DNA from: Sulfurimonas sp. RIFOXYD12_FULL_33_39
GTDB taxonomy: Bacteria > Campylobacterota > Campylobacteria > Campylobacterales > Sulfurimonadaceae
Length of the DNA: 64,000 nt
Assembly: GCA_001829785.1 (NCBI GenBank)
Contig: MICF01000003.1
Coordinates: 172,586 to 236,585, forward strand
Reading direction: 5' to 3'
The translations under genes were made by a program, and so were the position numbers. Shown piece by piece: positions 34,019-42,867 of the stretch. Below the pieces are notes generated by a model, which was not told the DNA's origin, ran no database searches, and was given only the letters and a program-made list of their open reading frames with translations. The first letter of the stretch is position 1. Each line of letters begins with the position of its first letter.

Positions 34019-34906
34019 ATGAATCAAATTAAAGAATTAAATAACGGCGTTAAATATATGCTTTTTGCATCATTTTTATTTGCAATTATGGGCGCATTTG
34101 CAAAACTGGCTTCAGAGCATATGAGTTCACTCGAAGTTGTCTTTTTTAGAAATGTTTTTGGCGTTGTATTAATAGGTTATACGGTATATAAAACTCCTAT
34201 GACAAGCAAGGGCGGTAAACCTCTTTTACTTTTTTTCAGAGGACTTATGGGCTTTTTAGCACTTCTTGCATATTTTTACAACATTGCCCATATTCCTCTT
34301 GGCGATGCAGTGACATACTCAAAAACAGCACCGATTTTTACTGCTATCTTTGCTTGGGCTTTTTTAAAAGAGAAACTGAGTGCAGCTGCATGGATAGCCG
34401 TTTTTATCGGATTCGTAGGTATTTTATTTATTGCCCAGCCCACGGGTGTAGGATTTAGCAAGTATGATATTTTAGGGATTTTTAGCGGAGTTGGAGCCGC
34501 ACTTGCCTACACTTCAGTTAGAGAGCTTAGAAACTATTATGACACAAGAGCGATAGTTCTATCTTTTACATTGGTAGGAACAATAGGCCCAGTTATTTTA
34601 TTTATATTGTCAAAATATTTTTACATGTCAGAGTTTGATTTTATGATGGGTGAATTTATTATGCCCAGCGGAGTTGTTTGGGTTTACGTCATAGGGCTTG
34701 GAGTTTTGGGAACACTCTCTCAGTACTACATGACAAAAGCGTACGGCGAGACAAAAGCAGGAATTGTGGGAGCGGTTAGTTACACAAACATTGTTTTTGC
34801 AATTTTAGTAGGCTTAATACTAGGTGATTCTCTGCCGACTTTTATAACTACATGTGGAATTATTTTAGTCGTAATCGCAGGCATAGTAGTAGCAAAACAG
34901 AAGTAG
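34019..34906 (+). CDS. EamA-family (DMT) membrane transporter
   Basis: Inner-membrane protein of 295 aa with ten predicted helices in two EamA repeats. Repeat one has MLFASFLFAIMGAFAKLA and SLEVVFFRNVFGVVL, with YFYNIAHIPLGDAVTYSKTAPIF at the end; repeat two starts near ILGIFSGVGAALAYTSVREL and ends with GETKAGIVGAVSYTNIVFAIL. Members export amino acids, metabolites or drugs; the substrate here cannot be read from sequence. It is monocistronic, upstream of kdsA. Confidence 0.88.
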   Translation: MNQIKELNNGVKYMLFASFLFAIMGAFAKLASEHMSSLEVVFFRNVFGVVLIGYTVYKTPMTSKGGKPLLLFFRGLMGFLALLAYFYNIAHIPLGDAVTYSKTAPIFTAIFAWAFLKEKLSAAAWIAVFIGFVGILFIAQPTGVGFSKYDILGIFSGVGAALAYTSVRELRNYYDTRAIVLSFTLVGTIGPVILFILSKYFYMSEFDFMMGEFIMPSGVVWVYVIGLGVLGTLSQYYMTKAYGETKAGIVGAVSYTNIVFAILVGLILGDSLPTFITTCGIILVVIAGIVVAKQK

Positions 34907-34933
34907 AATAACTTTTGTTTAAACCCATTATGA

Positions 34934-34939
34934 TATAAT
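34934..34939 (+). promoter_or_regulatory. -10 promoter element of kdsA
   Basis: TATAAT within ATGATATAATC lies about 30 bp before the kdsA start codon, the only consensus -10 in the 62-bp gap after the EamA gene. No good -35 is visible, common in Campylobacterota promoters. Confidence 0.5.
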
Positions 34940-34968
34940 CATTTTTCTATTTTTTAAAAGGTAAACAT

Positions 34969-35760
34969 ATGACACTACTCGCCGGTCCTTGCGTTATAGA
35001 GAGTGAAGAAAATATATTTAAAATAGCTAAATCTTTGGAAATTTATCAAAATGACCCGTCGATTGATTTCTATTTTAAATCTAGTTTTGACAAAGCAAAC
35101 AGAACATCTTTGGATAGTTTTCGCGGGCTCGGGCTTGAAGAGGGACTTAGAATTTTAGAAAAAGTCAAAAAAGATTTTGGCTATAAAGTCGTAACTGACG
35201 TTCACGAATCACATCAAGTTAAGCAAGTCGCCGAAGTTGTGGATATGCTTCAAATACCTGCGTTTTTATGTCGTCAAACAGATTTGCTTGTTGCCTGTGC
35301 TATGACCGACAAAGAGGTAAACATCAAAAAAGGGCAGTTTATAAACCCTCCCGATATGCGTTACTCAGTAGCAAAAGTGCTTAAAACTCGCGGATGTGAT
35401 GAGGTTAGCTATGAAGCTTCCAAAAAACACGGAGTTTTTTTATGTGAAAGAGGCTCATCTTTCGGGTATGGAAATATCGTCGTGGACATGCGCTCACTTG
35501 TTATCATGAGAGAGTTTGCACCGACTATTTTTGATGCTACTCATTCCGTTCAAGCTCCGGGTGCGCTTGGCGGAAAAACGGGTGGAGACAGAACAATGGT
35601 GCCTTATCTGGCAAAGGCTGCGGCGGCTGTTGGAGTGGACGGTTTCTTCTTTGAGACTCACTTTGACCCGAGCATCGCGCTAAGTGACGGCCCAAATATG
35701 ATAAAGTTAGATGAGTTGGATACTTTAATAAAAAGAATTAAGAGAATTAGAGAAATCTAA
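34969..35760 (+). CDS. kdsA: 3-deoxy-8-phosphooctulonate synthase (KDO-8-P synthase)
   Basis: Condenses arabinose-5-phosphate with PEP for LPS core synthesis; 263 aa, normal length. Family blocks: [64 protein letters not shown] and [10 protein letters not shown]; the metal ligand positions His, Glu, Asp are present. RGSSFGYGN with a preceding Cys (LCERG) is conserved as well. It starts the run kdsA-ribH-nusB, but a strong hairpin after the stop suggests that only part of transcription continues. Confidence 0.95.
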   Translation: MTLLAGPCVIESEENIFKIAKSLEIYQNDPSIDFYFKSSFDKANRTSLDSFRGLGLEEGLRILEKVKKDFGYKVVTDVHESHQVKQVAEVVDMLQIPAFLCRQTDLLVACAMTDKEVNIKKGQFINPPDMRYSVAKVLKTRGCDEVSYEASKKHGVFLCERGSSFGYGNIVVDMRSLVIMREFAPTIFDATHSVQAPGALGGKTGGDRTMVPYLAKAAAAVGVDGFFFETHFDPSIALSDGPNMIKLDELDTLIKRIKRIREI

Positions 35761-35770
35761 TTCTCTCTTT
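35741..35770 (+). terminator. hairpin terminator at the end of kdsA
   Basis: AGAGAATTAGA (35741-35751), loop GAAA and TCTAATTCTCT (35756-35766) form a perfect 11-bp stem followed by CTTT. The kdsA stop codon lies inside the right arm. The short U-tract may allow partial read-through. Confidence 0.65.
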
Positions 35771-35773
35771 AGT

Positions 35774-35844
35774 GACCACAGCGGTCTTAGCGAAGTAAAA
35801 GGGACTTGTTCCTTTTACGGACAAATAATAGGGAAAAGGTTCCC
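35774..35844 (+). promoter_or_regulatory. structured leader region upstream of ribH
   Basis: Three small hairpins follow each other: GACC/GGTC (35774-35786), GTAAAAGG/CCTTTTAC (35795-35818) and GGGAA/TTCCC (35831-35844). AAGGGA in the second can also pair with TCCCTT after the third, so alternative folds are possible. It does not match the FMN riboswitch consensus. Confidence 0.35.
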
Positions 35845-35880
35845 TTGAATTTTATGAAATAAAATATAAGGAAAAAAAAG

Positions 35881-36345
35881 ATGAATTTAATTGAGGGCAA
35901 ATTAAAAGTAGTAAACGGCAAAAAAGTTGCTATCGTAAGCACAAGATGGAACCATTTTATCGTGGATAGACTTGTAGAGGGTGCAAAAGATGCGTTTGCA
36001 AGACATGGCGGAGATGATGCTGATTTAACTCATGTTTTAGCACCGGGTGCATTTGAGCTACCGATGGTAATTGACCAGCTTTTAAATAGCGGAAAGTATG
36101 ATGCAGTGTGTGCTTTGGGTGCAGTAATAAGAGGTTCTACTCCGCACTTTGACTATGTTTCTGCTGAAGCTACAAAAGGGATTGCGACTGTTAGTTTAAA
36201 ACATAAAAAACCTGTCTCTTTTGGACTTTTAACAACTGATACTATCGAGCAGGCAATCGAGAGAGCAGGTACAAAAGCTGGAAATAAAGGCTTTGAAGCG
36301 ATGACTGTCGTAATCGAACTTTTAGACCTTTATGAGAACATGTAA
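35881..36345 (+). CDS. ribH: 6,7-dimethyl-8-ribityllumazine synthase
   Basis: Penultimate enzyme of riboflavin synthesis, 154 aa, forming icosahedral or pentameric assemblies. Family motifs: [46 protein letters not shown] (catalytic His) and [24 protein letters not shown]. The overlap TAATG with nusB couples the two genes. ribA of the same pathway lies elsewhere in the window (17.9 kb). AAGGAAAA precedes the start. Confidence 0.95.
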   Translation: MNLIEGKLKVVNGKKVAIVSTRWNHFIVDRLVEGAKDAFARHGGDDADLTHVLAPGAFELPMVIDQLLNSGKYDAVCALGAVIRGSTPHFDYVSAEATKGIATVSLKHKKPVSFGLLTTDTIEQAIERAGTKAGNKGFEAMTVVIELLDLYENM

Positions 36346-36743
36346 TGGCGACTAGACATCAAGCCAGAATGGCGGTAGTAAGTTTACTTTATGCATTTGA
36401 TTTGGGTAACGGAAATTTAGCAGAGCATACTGATGAGATTTTAGAAGAGAAAAAGATTCGCAACAAACAAAGAGATTTTGCACTTACTCTTTACGAGGGT
36501 GTTATGAATAACATCACTCCTGTTGATGAAGCTATTGTAAAACATTTAAAAGATTGGGATTTTGAGCGTCTTGGAAGTATAGAGAGAGCGACTTTGAGAC
36601 TTGCGACTTATGAGATACTTTACGGCGAACTTGACTCGGCAGTAGTTATAAATGAAGCAGTTGAAATCACAAAAGCGTTCGGAACAGAACAGTCGCCTAA
36701 GTTTATAAACGGTGTGCTTGACGCAATCTCAAAAGATAAGTAA
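36345..36743 (+). CDS. nusB: transcription antitermination factor NusB
   Basis: All-helical RNA-binding protein of 132 aa that acts with NusE/S10 in rRNA antitermination. RHQARMAVVSLLYAFDLGN at the start and RLGSIERATLRLATYEILY plus VVINEAVEITKAFGTEQSPKFINGVLDAI at the end are the classical blocks. Its ATG overlaps the ribH stop by one base; ribH-nusB is a widespread pair. Confidence 0.95.
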   Translation: MATRHQARMAVVSLLYAFDLGNGNLAEHTDEILEEKKIRNKQRDFALTLYEGVMNNITPVDEAIVKHLKDWDFERLGSIERATLRLATYEILYGELDSAVVINEAVEITKAFGTEQSPKFINGVLDAISKDK

Positions 36744-36791
36744 AAAGTTGCTTTTTCATTTTATTTTCTGCAAGATTTAGAAAAAGAGTGA

Positions 36792-36815
36792 AACTAACTA
36801 TCTGTTTAGTTAGTT
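36792..36815 (-). terminator. hairpin at the 3' end of the 117-aa protein gene
   Basis: AACTAACTA (36792-36800) pairs with TAGTTAGTT (36807-36815). On the minus strand the stem is followed by TTTCACTCTTTTTC. It overlaps the last codons of the gene at 36806-37159. Confidence 0.55.
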
Positions 36816-37159
36816 ACAAAAAAAATATACTGTTTTTGCTCATGGTTTTCTCCAAATCCTATAACGGGCATAAGCGGATGTTCATTTGAGATTTTTATCA
36901 CCACTTCATACATCATAGCTTGTATTTCTAAGGAGTTTACACATTCTAACAAGCTTTGTGTAGTAGCATTTTCATCTAAAAACCCTAGCTGTAACTCTTT
37001 GGTATCATGGTCTATATGCAGAGATGTAATAACTTTTTCACCTGCATTTTGAAAGTTTTTGGAATCGTCCTCTTTTAAAAGCATAGCTAAGAGCGTATAC
37101 TCTTTAGAGTTTTGTATATTTTCCCGCATATCATCTATCATGTCTATAATATATTTCAT
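36806..37159 (-). CDS. hypothetical protein (117 aa)
   Basis: Soluble 117-aa protein (MKYIIDMIDDMRENIQNS...) with an N-terminal helix, a central strand-rich region (KVITSLHIDHDTKELQLGFLDENA) and a C-terminal part NEHPLMPVIGFGENHEQKQYIFFV. No signal peptide, membrane helix or catalytic motif is visible and no family was recognised. Codon use resembles neighbouring core genes. It is convergent with nusB and divergent from the mazEF-like pair. Confidence 0.7.
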   Translation of the reverse strand: MKYIIDMIDDMRENIQNSKEYTLLAMLLKEDDSKNFQNAGEKVITSLHIDHDTKELQLGFLDENATTQSLLECVNSLEIQAMMYEVVIKISNEHPLMPVIGFGENHEQKQYIFFVTN

Positions 37160-37334
37160 TTATACCCTTTAAAAACGGCAATTTATCAAAAATACAATTA
37201 TATTTAAAAACTATACTTTAAATATTTAAACTGCATTTTAAGATTTTAGATAAATTCTTTAAAGTGTAATGATTGATTTGACATTAAAAAGTTATTACAT
37301 TATAATTACACAATATGCTAAAAGGGAGTATGTT

Positions 37335-37595
37335 ATGACTATGCTTACAAAAATCGGCAATTCACAAGGTGTGCGAATTCCAAAAGCTTTTATAGCTCAA
37401 GCTCATCTTGATGATGCACAAATAGAGTTTGAAGTTTTAGAAAATGGACTTTTGCTAAAACCTGTCAAAAAATCTGCTAGGGTTGATTGGGAAGAGAATA
37501 TCAAAGAAGTTTTACAAAAAAACAAAAACAAAAAAGATGACGGCATGATAGATGAGTTCTTAAACGATAGTGACTTGGAAGATTTTCAATGGTAG
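37335..37595 (+). CDS. mazE: MazE-like AbrB-fold antitoxin
   Basis: Start at the ATG at 37335 (MTMLTKIGNSQGVRIPKAF), after GGGAG; the open frame upstream to 37269 is not protein-like. The N-terminal 45 residues form an AbrB/MazE swapped-hairpin DNA-binding domain, and the acidic tail (DDGMIDEFLNDSDLEDFQW) is the type that wraps and blocks the toxin. It overlaps the MazF gene by 7 nt. As in other MazEF pairs it probably represses its own promoter. Confidence 0.82.
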   Translation: MTMLTKIGNSQGVRIPKAFIAQAHLDDAQIEFEVLENGLLLKPVKKSARVDWEENIKEVLQKNKNKKDDGMIDEFLNDSDLEDFQW

Positions 37596-37912
37596 AAAAG
37601 ATAGCTAGATACGATATATATTTAGTATCGCTTAACCCTACCATTGGCAGTGAAATTCAAAAAACAAGACCTTGTATTATAATATCTCCCGATGAGATGA
37701 ATATCTTAAATACCGTAATAGTAGCCCCAATGACTAGCAAAGGTTTTGATTTTGTGTTTCGTCCAAAAATAAAATTTGAAGACAAAATAGGCTTAGTCGT
37801 ACTTGACCAAATAAGAGCTGTAGATAAGTCAAGGCTTATCAAAAAAATTGGAACGGTAGATAAAAAAACATCAAAACAAATATCTGTTACTCTTGTAGAA
37901 ATGTTTAAATAG
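37589..37912 (+). CDS. mazF: MazF-like endoribonuclease toxin
   Basis: PemK/MazF fold protein of 107 aa that cuts mRNA at short sequence motifs. The family signature is clear: RYDIYLVSLNPTIGSEIQKTRPCIIISPDEMN at the start, VIVAPMTSKG in the middle and LVVLDQIRAVDKSRL with the conserved Asp-Gln-hydrophobic-Arg stretch. It overlaps the antitoxin gene by 7 nt and looks intact. The target sequence is unknown. Confidence 0.85.
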   Translation: MVEKIARYDIYLVSLNPTIGSEIQKTRPCIIISPDEMNILNTVIVAPMTSKGFDFVFRPKIKFEDKIGLVVLDQIRAVDKSRLIKKIGTVDKKTSKQISVTLVEMFK

Positions 37913-37985
37913 CAATCTTGCAGTTTATTTGTTTGTTGTAAAAAAAAGGGTAAAATCCAATCACTAAAAAATAAAACGGCAGGAA

Positions 37986-39035
37986 ATGAAAAGATTAACA
38001 AAACAAGAAGCACTGGATTTAATAAAAAATGCTGATTTAAAAGAGCTTGGTCGTATGGCAAGTGCGCGTAAAAAAGAGCTTCATCCCGAAGGTGTTACGA
38101 CTTTTGTCGTCGATAGAAATATCAACTACACAAATATATGCTGGGTTGATTGTAAATTTTGCGCATTTTACAGACATGAAAAAGATGCGGATGCTTATGT
38201 TTTAACCTTTGAGGAGATAGACGCAAAGATAGACGAACTGCTAGAAATTGGCGGAACGCAGATACTTTTTCAAGGCGGAGTTCATCCAAAACTAAAGATT
38301 GAGTGGTATGAAGATTTGGTTGAGCATATTCATACGAAATACCCTACGATTACTATTCACGGCTTCTCATCTATTGAGATAGATTTTATCGCCAAAGTTT
38401 CCCATATTAGCGTAGAAGAGACTCTTGAGAGATTACATGTAAAAGGACTTGCTTCAATTCCAGGAGCAGGAGCAGAGATTCTCAGCGATAAAGTTCGTGA
38501 CATCATAGCGCCTAAAAAAATTGACAGCGAAGTTTGGGTAGATATTCATAGAAAAGCTCATAAACTAGGCATCATGTCCACGGCAACAATGATGTACGGA
38601 ACTATTGAGAGCGATGAAGATATAGTAGAGCATTTTGACATGATAAGAAACTTACAAGATGAAACGCACGGCTTTAGGGCTTTTATCATGTGGAGTTTTC
38701 AAAGTGAAAATACGGAGCTTTTACGTCAGATACCTGATATGGAAAAACCGTCTTCAAACCGTTATTTAAGACTTTTGGCGGTTGCCAGACTTTACCTTGA
38801 CAATGTGCCAAATATCCAAAGTTCTTGGGTAACGCAAGGTCCGTATATCGGTCAGATGGCTTTGATGTTTGGAGCAAACGATTTGGGTTCTACTATGATG
38901 GAAGAAAATGTAGTAAGCTCTGCCGGTGCCGCATATAAAATGGCAAAAGAGGAGATGGTAAGTCTCATAAGAGATGTTGGCGAGATACCTGCCGTGAGGA
39001 ATACGGCGTATGAAATTTTAGAGAAATTTGCATAG
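37986..39035 (+). CDS. mqnC: cyclic dehypoxanthine futalosine synthase MqnC
   Basis: Radical SAM enzyme of 349 aa in the futalosine route to menaquinone, the only quinone pathway of Campylobacterota. The [4Fe-4S] motif is CWVDCKFC (CxxxCxxC) in NINYTNICWVDCKFCAFYRHEKD, followed by LFQGGVHPKLKIEWYE and GTIESDEDIVEH. These blocks fit MqnC better than MqnE. AGGAAATG places the ribosome binding site close to the start. It is followed at once by the M16-like gene. Confidence 0.9.
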   Translation: MKRLTKQEALDLIKNADLKELGRMASARKKELHPEGVTTFVVDRNINYTNICWVDCKFCAFYRHEKDADAYVLTFEEIDAKIDELLEIGGTQILFQGGVHPKLKIEWYEDLVEHIHTKYPTITIHGFSSIEIDFIAKVSHISVEETLERLHVKGLASIPGAGAEILSDKVRDIIAPKKIDSEVWVDIHRKAHKLGIMSTATMMYGTIESDEDIVEHFDMIRNLQDETHGFRAFIMWSFQSENTELLRQIPDMEKPSSNRYLRLLAVARLYLDNVPNIQSSWVTQGPYIGQMALMFGANDLGSTMMEENVVSSAGAAYKMAKEEMVSLIRDVGEIPAVRNTAYEILEKFA

Positions 39036-40322
39036 ATGAAGAAAATAGTTTTAATATTACTAGTACTAGGAAATATAATGATGGCAGCAACGATAGATAA
39101 GATAGAGGTAAACGGGGTAAGTGTTCCCGTTATTTTTGAACAAGATAAAAGATTACCTCTTGTAACCATGCAGTTTGTTTTTAAAAATGCTGGAAGCATA
39201 GCGGATACGACAAAAGCAGGTTTGGCGAAATTTAGTGCAAAAGTTATGAGTGAAGGAACAAAAAAGCTAGGTTCAGGCGCATTTGCAGAAGCTCTTGAGA
39301 GCAGAGCTATTCATATATCCTCATCAACGGGCAAAGAGACGTTTGTTATGGAAGCAGGGTGTTTAAAAGAGGAGTTTGACAACGCTCTTAAATATTTTGA
39401 CTTGCTTTTAAAAGACCCAAACCTTACTCAAGATGTTATAGATAAAATAAAAACTAATACTCTAGGCTCACTTGCACGCAAAGAGAATGATTTTGACTAT
39501 ATCGCTTCAAATGAACTAAAAGCGCTTCTTTTTGAAGGGAGTGTTCTTGCAAGTCCATCTTTGGGAACTCAGGAGAGCGTAAAAAGCATCACTCTTGAAG
39601 ATGTAAATAAATTTATAGCAGAAAATTTAGTTGCTTCTAAACTCATAGTAGTTGTCGGCGGAGACGTAGAGCGAGAGAAGATAAAAGCTAAAATCGCAGA
39701 GGTAATAAAATCTATGCCATTGGGCAAAGACGGCGAAGTAAAAAAATATGAGGTTACTAAAGAGCCTAAAGAAAAAATAATCAAAAAAGAGACCGAGCAG
39801 GCTTATATATATTTCGGGTCGCCTTATAACGTAACTGAAAATTCGCAGGATTATTATAAAGCCAGAGTTGCTACTTTTATCTTAGGCACGGGCGGTTTTG
39901 GTTCAAGACTTATGGAAGAGATAAGAGTTAAAAAAGGTCTTGCCTATTCTGCTTATGCAAGAATGGATATTACAAAATCAAGCAACTACATGAACGGTTA
40001 TCTGCAAACAAAACTTGAGTCTCTTGAAGATGCAAAAAAGACCGTAAAAGATGTTGTAGCGCAGTTTGTAAAAGATGGTGTTACAAAAGATGAGCTTGAA
40101 CAGACTAAAAAGTTTTTGCTAGGAAGCGAACCTCTAAGAGTTGAGACTATGAGTCAAAGACTCAACCGTACATTTATGGAGTATTATAGAGGTAAGGAAC
40201 TCGGAGACTCTTTAAAAGAGCTTGAGCTTATCAAAAATCTAAAACTAAAAGATTTAAACGAGTTTATAAAATCTCATAAAGAGATTTTAGATTTGAGCTT
40301 TGCTATAGTTACAAAGCAGTAG
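39036..40322 (+). CDS. secreted M16-family peptidase homologue, probably inactive
   Basis: A 428-aa protein with signal peptide (1-18, MMAA) and two M16 (pitrilysin-like) halves: ITLEDVNKFIAENLVASKLIVVVGGDV and, in the second half, LGTGGFGSRLMEEIRVKKGLAYSAYA with TKDELEQTKKFLLG. Where active enzymes carry HxxEH this protein reads AKFSAKVMSEGTKKLG, so the zinc site is missing. Such members form pairs with an active subunit or act as chaperones. It starts directly after the mqnC stop. Confidence 0.82.
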   Translation: MKKIVLILLVLGNIMMAATIDKIEVNGVSVPVIFEQDKRLPLVTMQFVFKNAGSIADTTKAGLAKFSAKVMSEGTKKLGSGAFAEALESRAIHISSSTGKETFVMEAGCLKEEFDNALKYFDLLLKDPNLTQDVIDKIKTNTLGSLARKENDFDYIASNELKALLFEGSVLASPSLGTQESVKSITLEDVNKFIAENLVASKLIVVVGGDVEREKIKAKIAEVIKSMPLGKDGEVKKYEVTKEPKEKIIKKETEQAYIYFGSPYNVTENSQDYYKARVATFILGTGGFGSRLMEEIRVKKGLAYSAYARMDITKSSNYMNGYLQTKLESLEDAKKTVKDVVAQFVKDGVTKDELEQTKKFLLGSEPLRVETMSQRLNRTFMEYYRGKELGDSLKELELIKNLKLKDLNEFIKSHKEILDLSFAIVTKQ

Positions 40323-40443
40323 CTTCTTTAGAAAACGCTAGTTTCTTTAGAAAATAAAACTTATTTAAAATAAATATTGCAAAATGCAATTTTTTTACAT
40401 GTAGTTCATAATAATAGATAGTATTTGATACTAAGGAGTTAAA

Positions 40444-42243
40444 ATGAACATAACAAAAGAGCAAGAAGCTAAATTTAAAAAGCTCGGTATTGGCACTTAC
40501 TGTGAACTTGCTCTTTTTGTTCCTGCGTCTTATGAAGACTTGCGGCTTCATAACAAACTTAAAATACATGAAATGCAACTGATTGACGCTACGGTAGAAT
40601 CGGTTTACAAAGCTCCCAATTCTATTCAAGTCACTTTATACGTTCATAATTTTTCTCATACTATTACAGGTGTTATCTTTCGTCCAAAACCCTACATGAT
40701 GCATCAGTTTAAAGTAGGCGAGAGAGACTATTACTATGGAATGGTTGAGTGCAAAATAGGGCATTGCAGTATGAACATGCCAAAAAAAGTGACAAATGTC
40801 GGTGCAATAACCCCAAGATATAACTCGGCATTAAGAACTGATAGTATGTCTGCTCTTATTAAAAGCGCTCTGACAAAAGAGAATTTAGAAGCAGAAGGGT
40901 TAAAAGAGGAGATTATAGAAGAGCTTTTAAAACTCCATTTTATAGATAAAAATCCGCCGAATCTAAAAGAGCTAGATATAAAAACGCTAAATGCTTTAAA
41001 ATATACAGAACTATTATCTTATATGAAACAACTCTCTGCCAAAAGAAGATATTTTAAGGCTTTAAGTTCTACATGTAGTGATTATAAAGAGTGGGCTTTG
41101 AGTCTGCCGTTTAAACTTACAAATGAGCAGATAATGACAATCGAAGATATAAAAGCGGATTTTTCAAAAGATGTCGCGACTAAACGTATGATTGTTGGAG
41201 ATGTCGGAAGCGGTAAAACTATGGTAATCCTAGCCTCATGTGTTATGATGCTTCCGAATCGCTCTGTTTTAATGGCTCCTACGACCATACTTGCAAATCA
41301 GCTTTATGAAGAAGCATGTAAATTTCTTCCACATGTAAAAACAGTGTTGGTAACAAACAAAAGTAAAAAAATGGATTTGGATGAGTTTGATTTTATCATA
41401 GGTACTCACGCTCTGCTTTATAGAGAACTCCCATGTGCTTCACTTGTTATGGTTGACGAACAGCACCGTTTTGGTACGGCGCAGAGAAATATGTTGGAAA
41501 AACTTGTAAGCAGCGGCGATGCAAAGCCGCATTATCTGCAGTTTTCAGCCACTCCAATTCCGAGAACTCAGGCAATGATAGAGACTGCTCACATTGATGT
41601 TTCTCTTATAACTTCAACACCTTTTAAAAAAGATATAACTAGCAGAGTTATACATAAAGAGGATTTTAAAAATCTGCTTTTACATGTAGAGAGTGAAATA
41701 GCCAAAGGCAATCAGATACTTCTAGTTTATCCTTTAGTTCTTCAGAGCGAGTTTTTAGAGTATCAGAGTATTGATGAAGCAAGAGGGTTTTGGGAGAAAA
41801 GGTTTAGCAATGTTTATGTTACTCACGGAAAAGATAGGGAGAAAGAGGAAGTTTTACTTGAGTTTAGCAAAAGAGGAAATATTTTAATAGCCACAACAGT
41901 AGTTGAAGTAGGTATCTCTTTGCCGCGCCTTAGTACTGTAATTGTTGTCGGAGCAGAGCGGCTTGGACTTTCAACTCTTCATCAGCTTCGCGGTAGAGTA
42001 AGCAGAACAGGATTAAAAGGCTACTGCTTTTTATATACAAATCAAAACTCATCAGAGCGTCTTGATATGTTTACAAAGACAATAAGCGGTTTTGATATTG
42101 CAAATCTTGATTTGAAGTTTAGAAAAAGCGGTGATTTGCTAAAAGGCTCGAACCAAAGCGGAAGCCAGTTTAAGTGGATTGATTTGGCGGAAGACGTGGA
42201 GATAGTTAAAAGTGTCAAGAGTGATTTAAGTAAAAGGAGATAG
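40444..42243 (+). CDS. recG: ATP-dependent DNA helicase RecG
   Basis: Branch-migration helicase for stalled forks, 599 aa, short like other Campylobacterota RecG (E. coli 693 aa). An N-terminal wedge/OB region (1-230) is followed by helicase lobes: GDVGSGKT (Walker A), APTTILANQ, DEQHRFG (motif II), FSATPIPRT (motif III), TTVVEVGISLP and HQLRGRVSRTG (motif VI). AAGGAG precedes the start. A perfect hairpin covers its stop codon. Confidence 0.92.
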   Translation: MNITKEQEAKFKKLGIGTYCELALFVPASYEDLRLHNKLKIHEMQLIDATVESVYKAPNSIQVTLYVHNFSHTITGVIFRPKPYMMHQFKVGERDYYYGMVECKIGHCSMNMPKKVTNVGAITPRYNSALRTDSMSALIKSALTKENLEAEGLKEEIIEELLKLHFIDKNPPNLKELDIKTLNALKYTELLSYMKQLSAKRRYFKALSSTCSDYKEWALSLPFKLTNEQIMTIEDIKADFSKDVATKRMIVGDVGSGKTMVILASCVMMLPNRSVLMAPTTILANQLYEEACKFLPHVKTVLVTNKSKKMDLDEFDFIIGTHALLYRELPCASLVMVDEQHRFGTAQRNMLEKLVSSGDAKPHYLQFSATPIPRTQAMIETAHIDVSLITSTPFKKDITSRVIHKEDFKNLLLHVESEIAKGNQILLVYPLVLQSEFLEYQSIDEARGFWEKRFSNVYVTHGKDREKEEVLLEFSKRGNILIATTVVEVGISLPRLSTVIVVGAERLGLSTLHQLRGRVSRTGLKGYCFLYTNQNSSERLDMFTKTISGFDIANLDLKFRKSGDLLKGSNQSGSQFKWIDLAEDVEIVKSVKSDLSKRR

Positions 42244-42253
42244 CTCCTTTTAC
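42230..42253. terminator. hairpin between recG and the long hpf gene
   Basis: GTAAAAGGAG (42230-42239), loop ATAG and CTCCTTTTAC (42244-42253) form a perfect 10-bp stem at the convergent gene ends. U-tracts are poor on both sides, but the stem is AAAAG-rich like the terminators at 27297 and 35795. Confidence 0.6.
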
Positions 42254-42260
42254 AAAACTA

Positions 42261-42803
42261 TTAATATAGTCCGAATTTTCCGTCGTTTCTTTTGTAAAGA
42301 ACGCGTGTTTTGCCGTCATTATCTAGAAAAATCTCAAATAATTTTTTGTTCTCTTTGATATCTTGAAGAACATCTTCAACTTCACGCGGTTTGTACAGTT
42401 CAAGTTCAACCGGTACTATTTCATCTTCCAATGCTTCGCTTGCTTCATGTAGGTTTATATTAGCACTTGCTTCGTTTTTAGCCTCATTCATTCCCTCTTT
42501 ATGATGTCCGTTCTCCTTATCATGCATACGGCGCATCGCTTTTTGCGCTCTTGCAATAGCTAAATCAATAGCAGCATAAAGGTCTTGGTCATTTTGTTTA
42601 ATAATAATAGAATTTTTGTGAGCTAAGTTGATAACAAATTCAACGACAGAGTGCTCTTTTCCTTTTTTTGTTTGAGTGTCCGCAATTACGTTTACGGAGA
42701 TAATGTCCATATTGTACTTGCTTAGTGTTTCAATCGATGAGTTCATGTGAGCTTTTATAGGCTCCGTTAGTTCTACATGTCTTCCCGTTAATGAAATATT
42801 CAT
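42261..42803 (-). CDS. hpf: long ribosome hibernation promoting factor
   Basis: A 180-aa long-form HPF. Residues 1-100 are the S30AE domain (MNISLTGRHVELTEPIKAHM; IDLAIARAQKAMRRMHDKE with its basic helix). After a polar linker, residues 130-180 form the C-terminal dimerisation domain (VEDVLQDIKENKKLFEIFLDNDGKTRVLYKRNDGKFGLY) that joins two 70S ribosomes as 100S particles. The short paralogue lies at 26.5 kb. It is convergent with recG. Confidence 0.88.
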   Translation of the reverse strand: MNISLTGRHVELTEPIKAHMNSSIETLSKYNMDIISVNVIADTQTKKGKEHSVVEFVINLAHKNSIIIKQNDQDLYAAIDLAIARAQKAMRRMHDKENGHHKEGMNEAKNEASANINLHEASEALEDEIVPVELELYKPREVEDVLQDIKENKKLFEIFLDNDGKTRVLYKRNDGKFGLY

Positions 42804-42867
42804 AATAAATCCTTTAGTCTCTAAATATGAAATATTATATCATTAAATGCTTTAGAAGTTTTGGAAT

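Noticed and set aside
35761-35880. Possible FMN riboswitch before ribH
   Set aside because: The conserved RFN core (AGGAT...CGGGGC...GGTGAAATTCCC...CCGGCGGT) is absent.
40323-40443. Two close copies of TTCTTTAGAAAA after the M16-like gene
   Set aside because: Too short and AT-rich to claim function; may be chance or a weak terminator.
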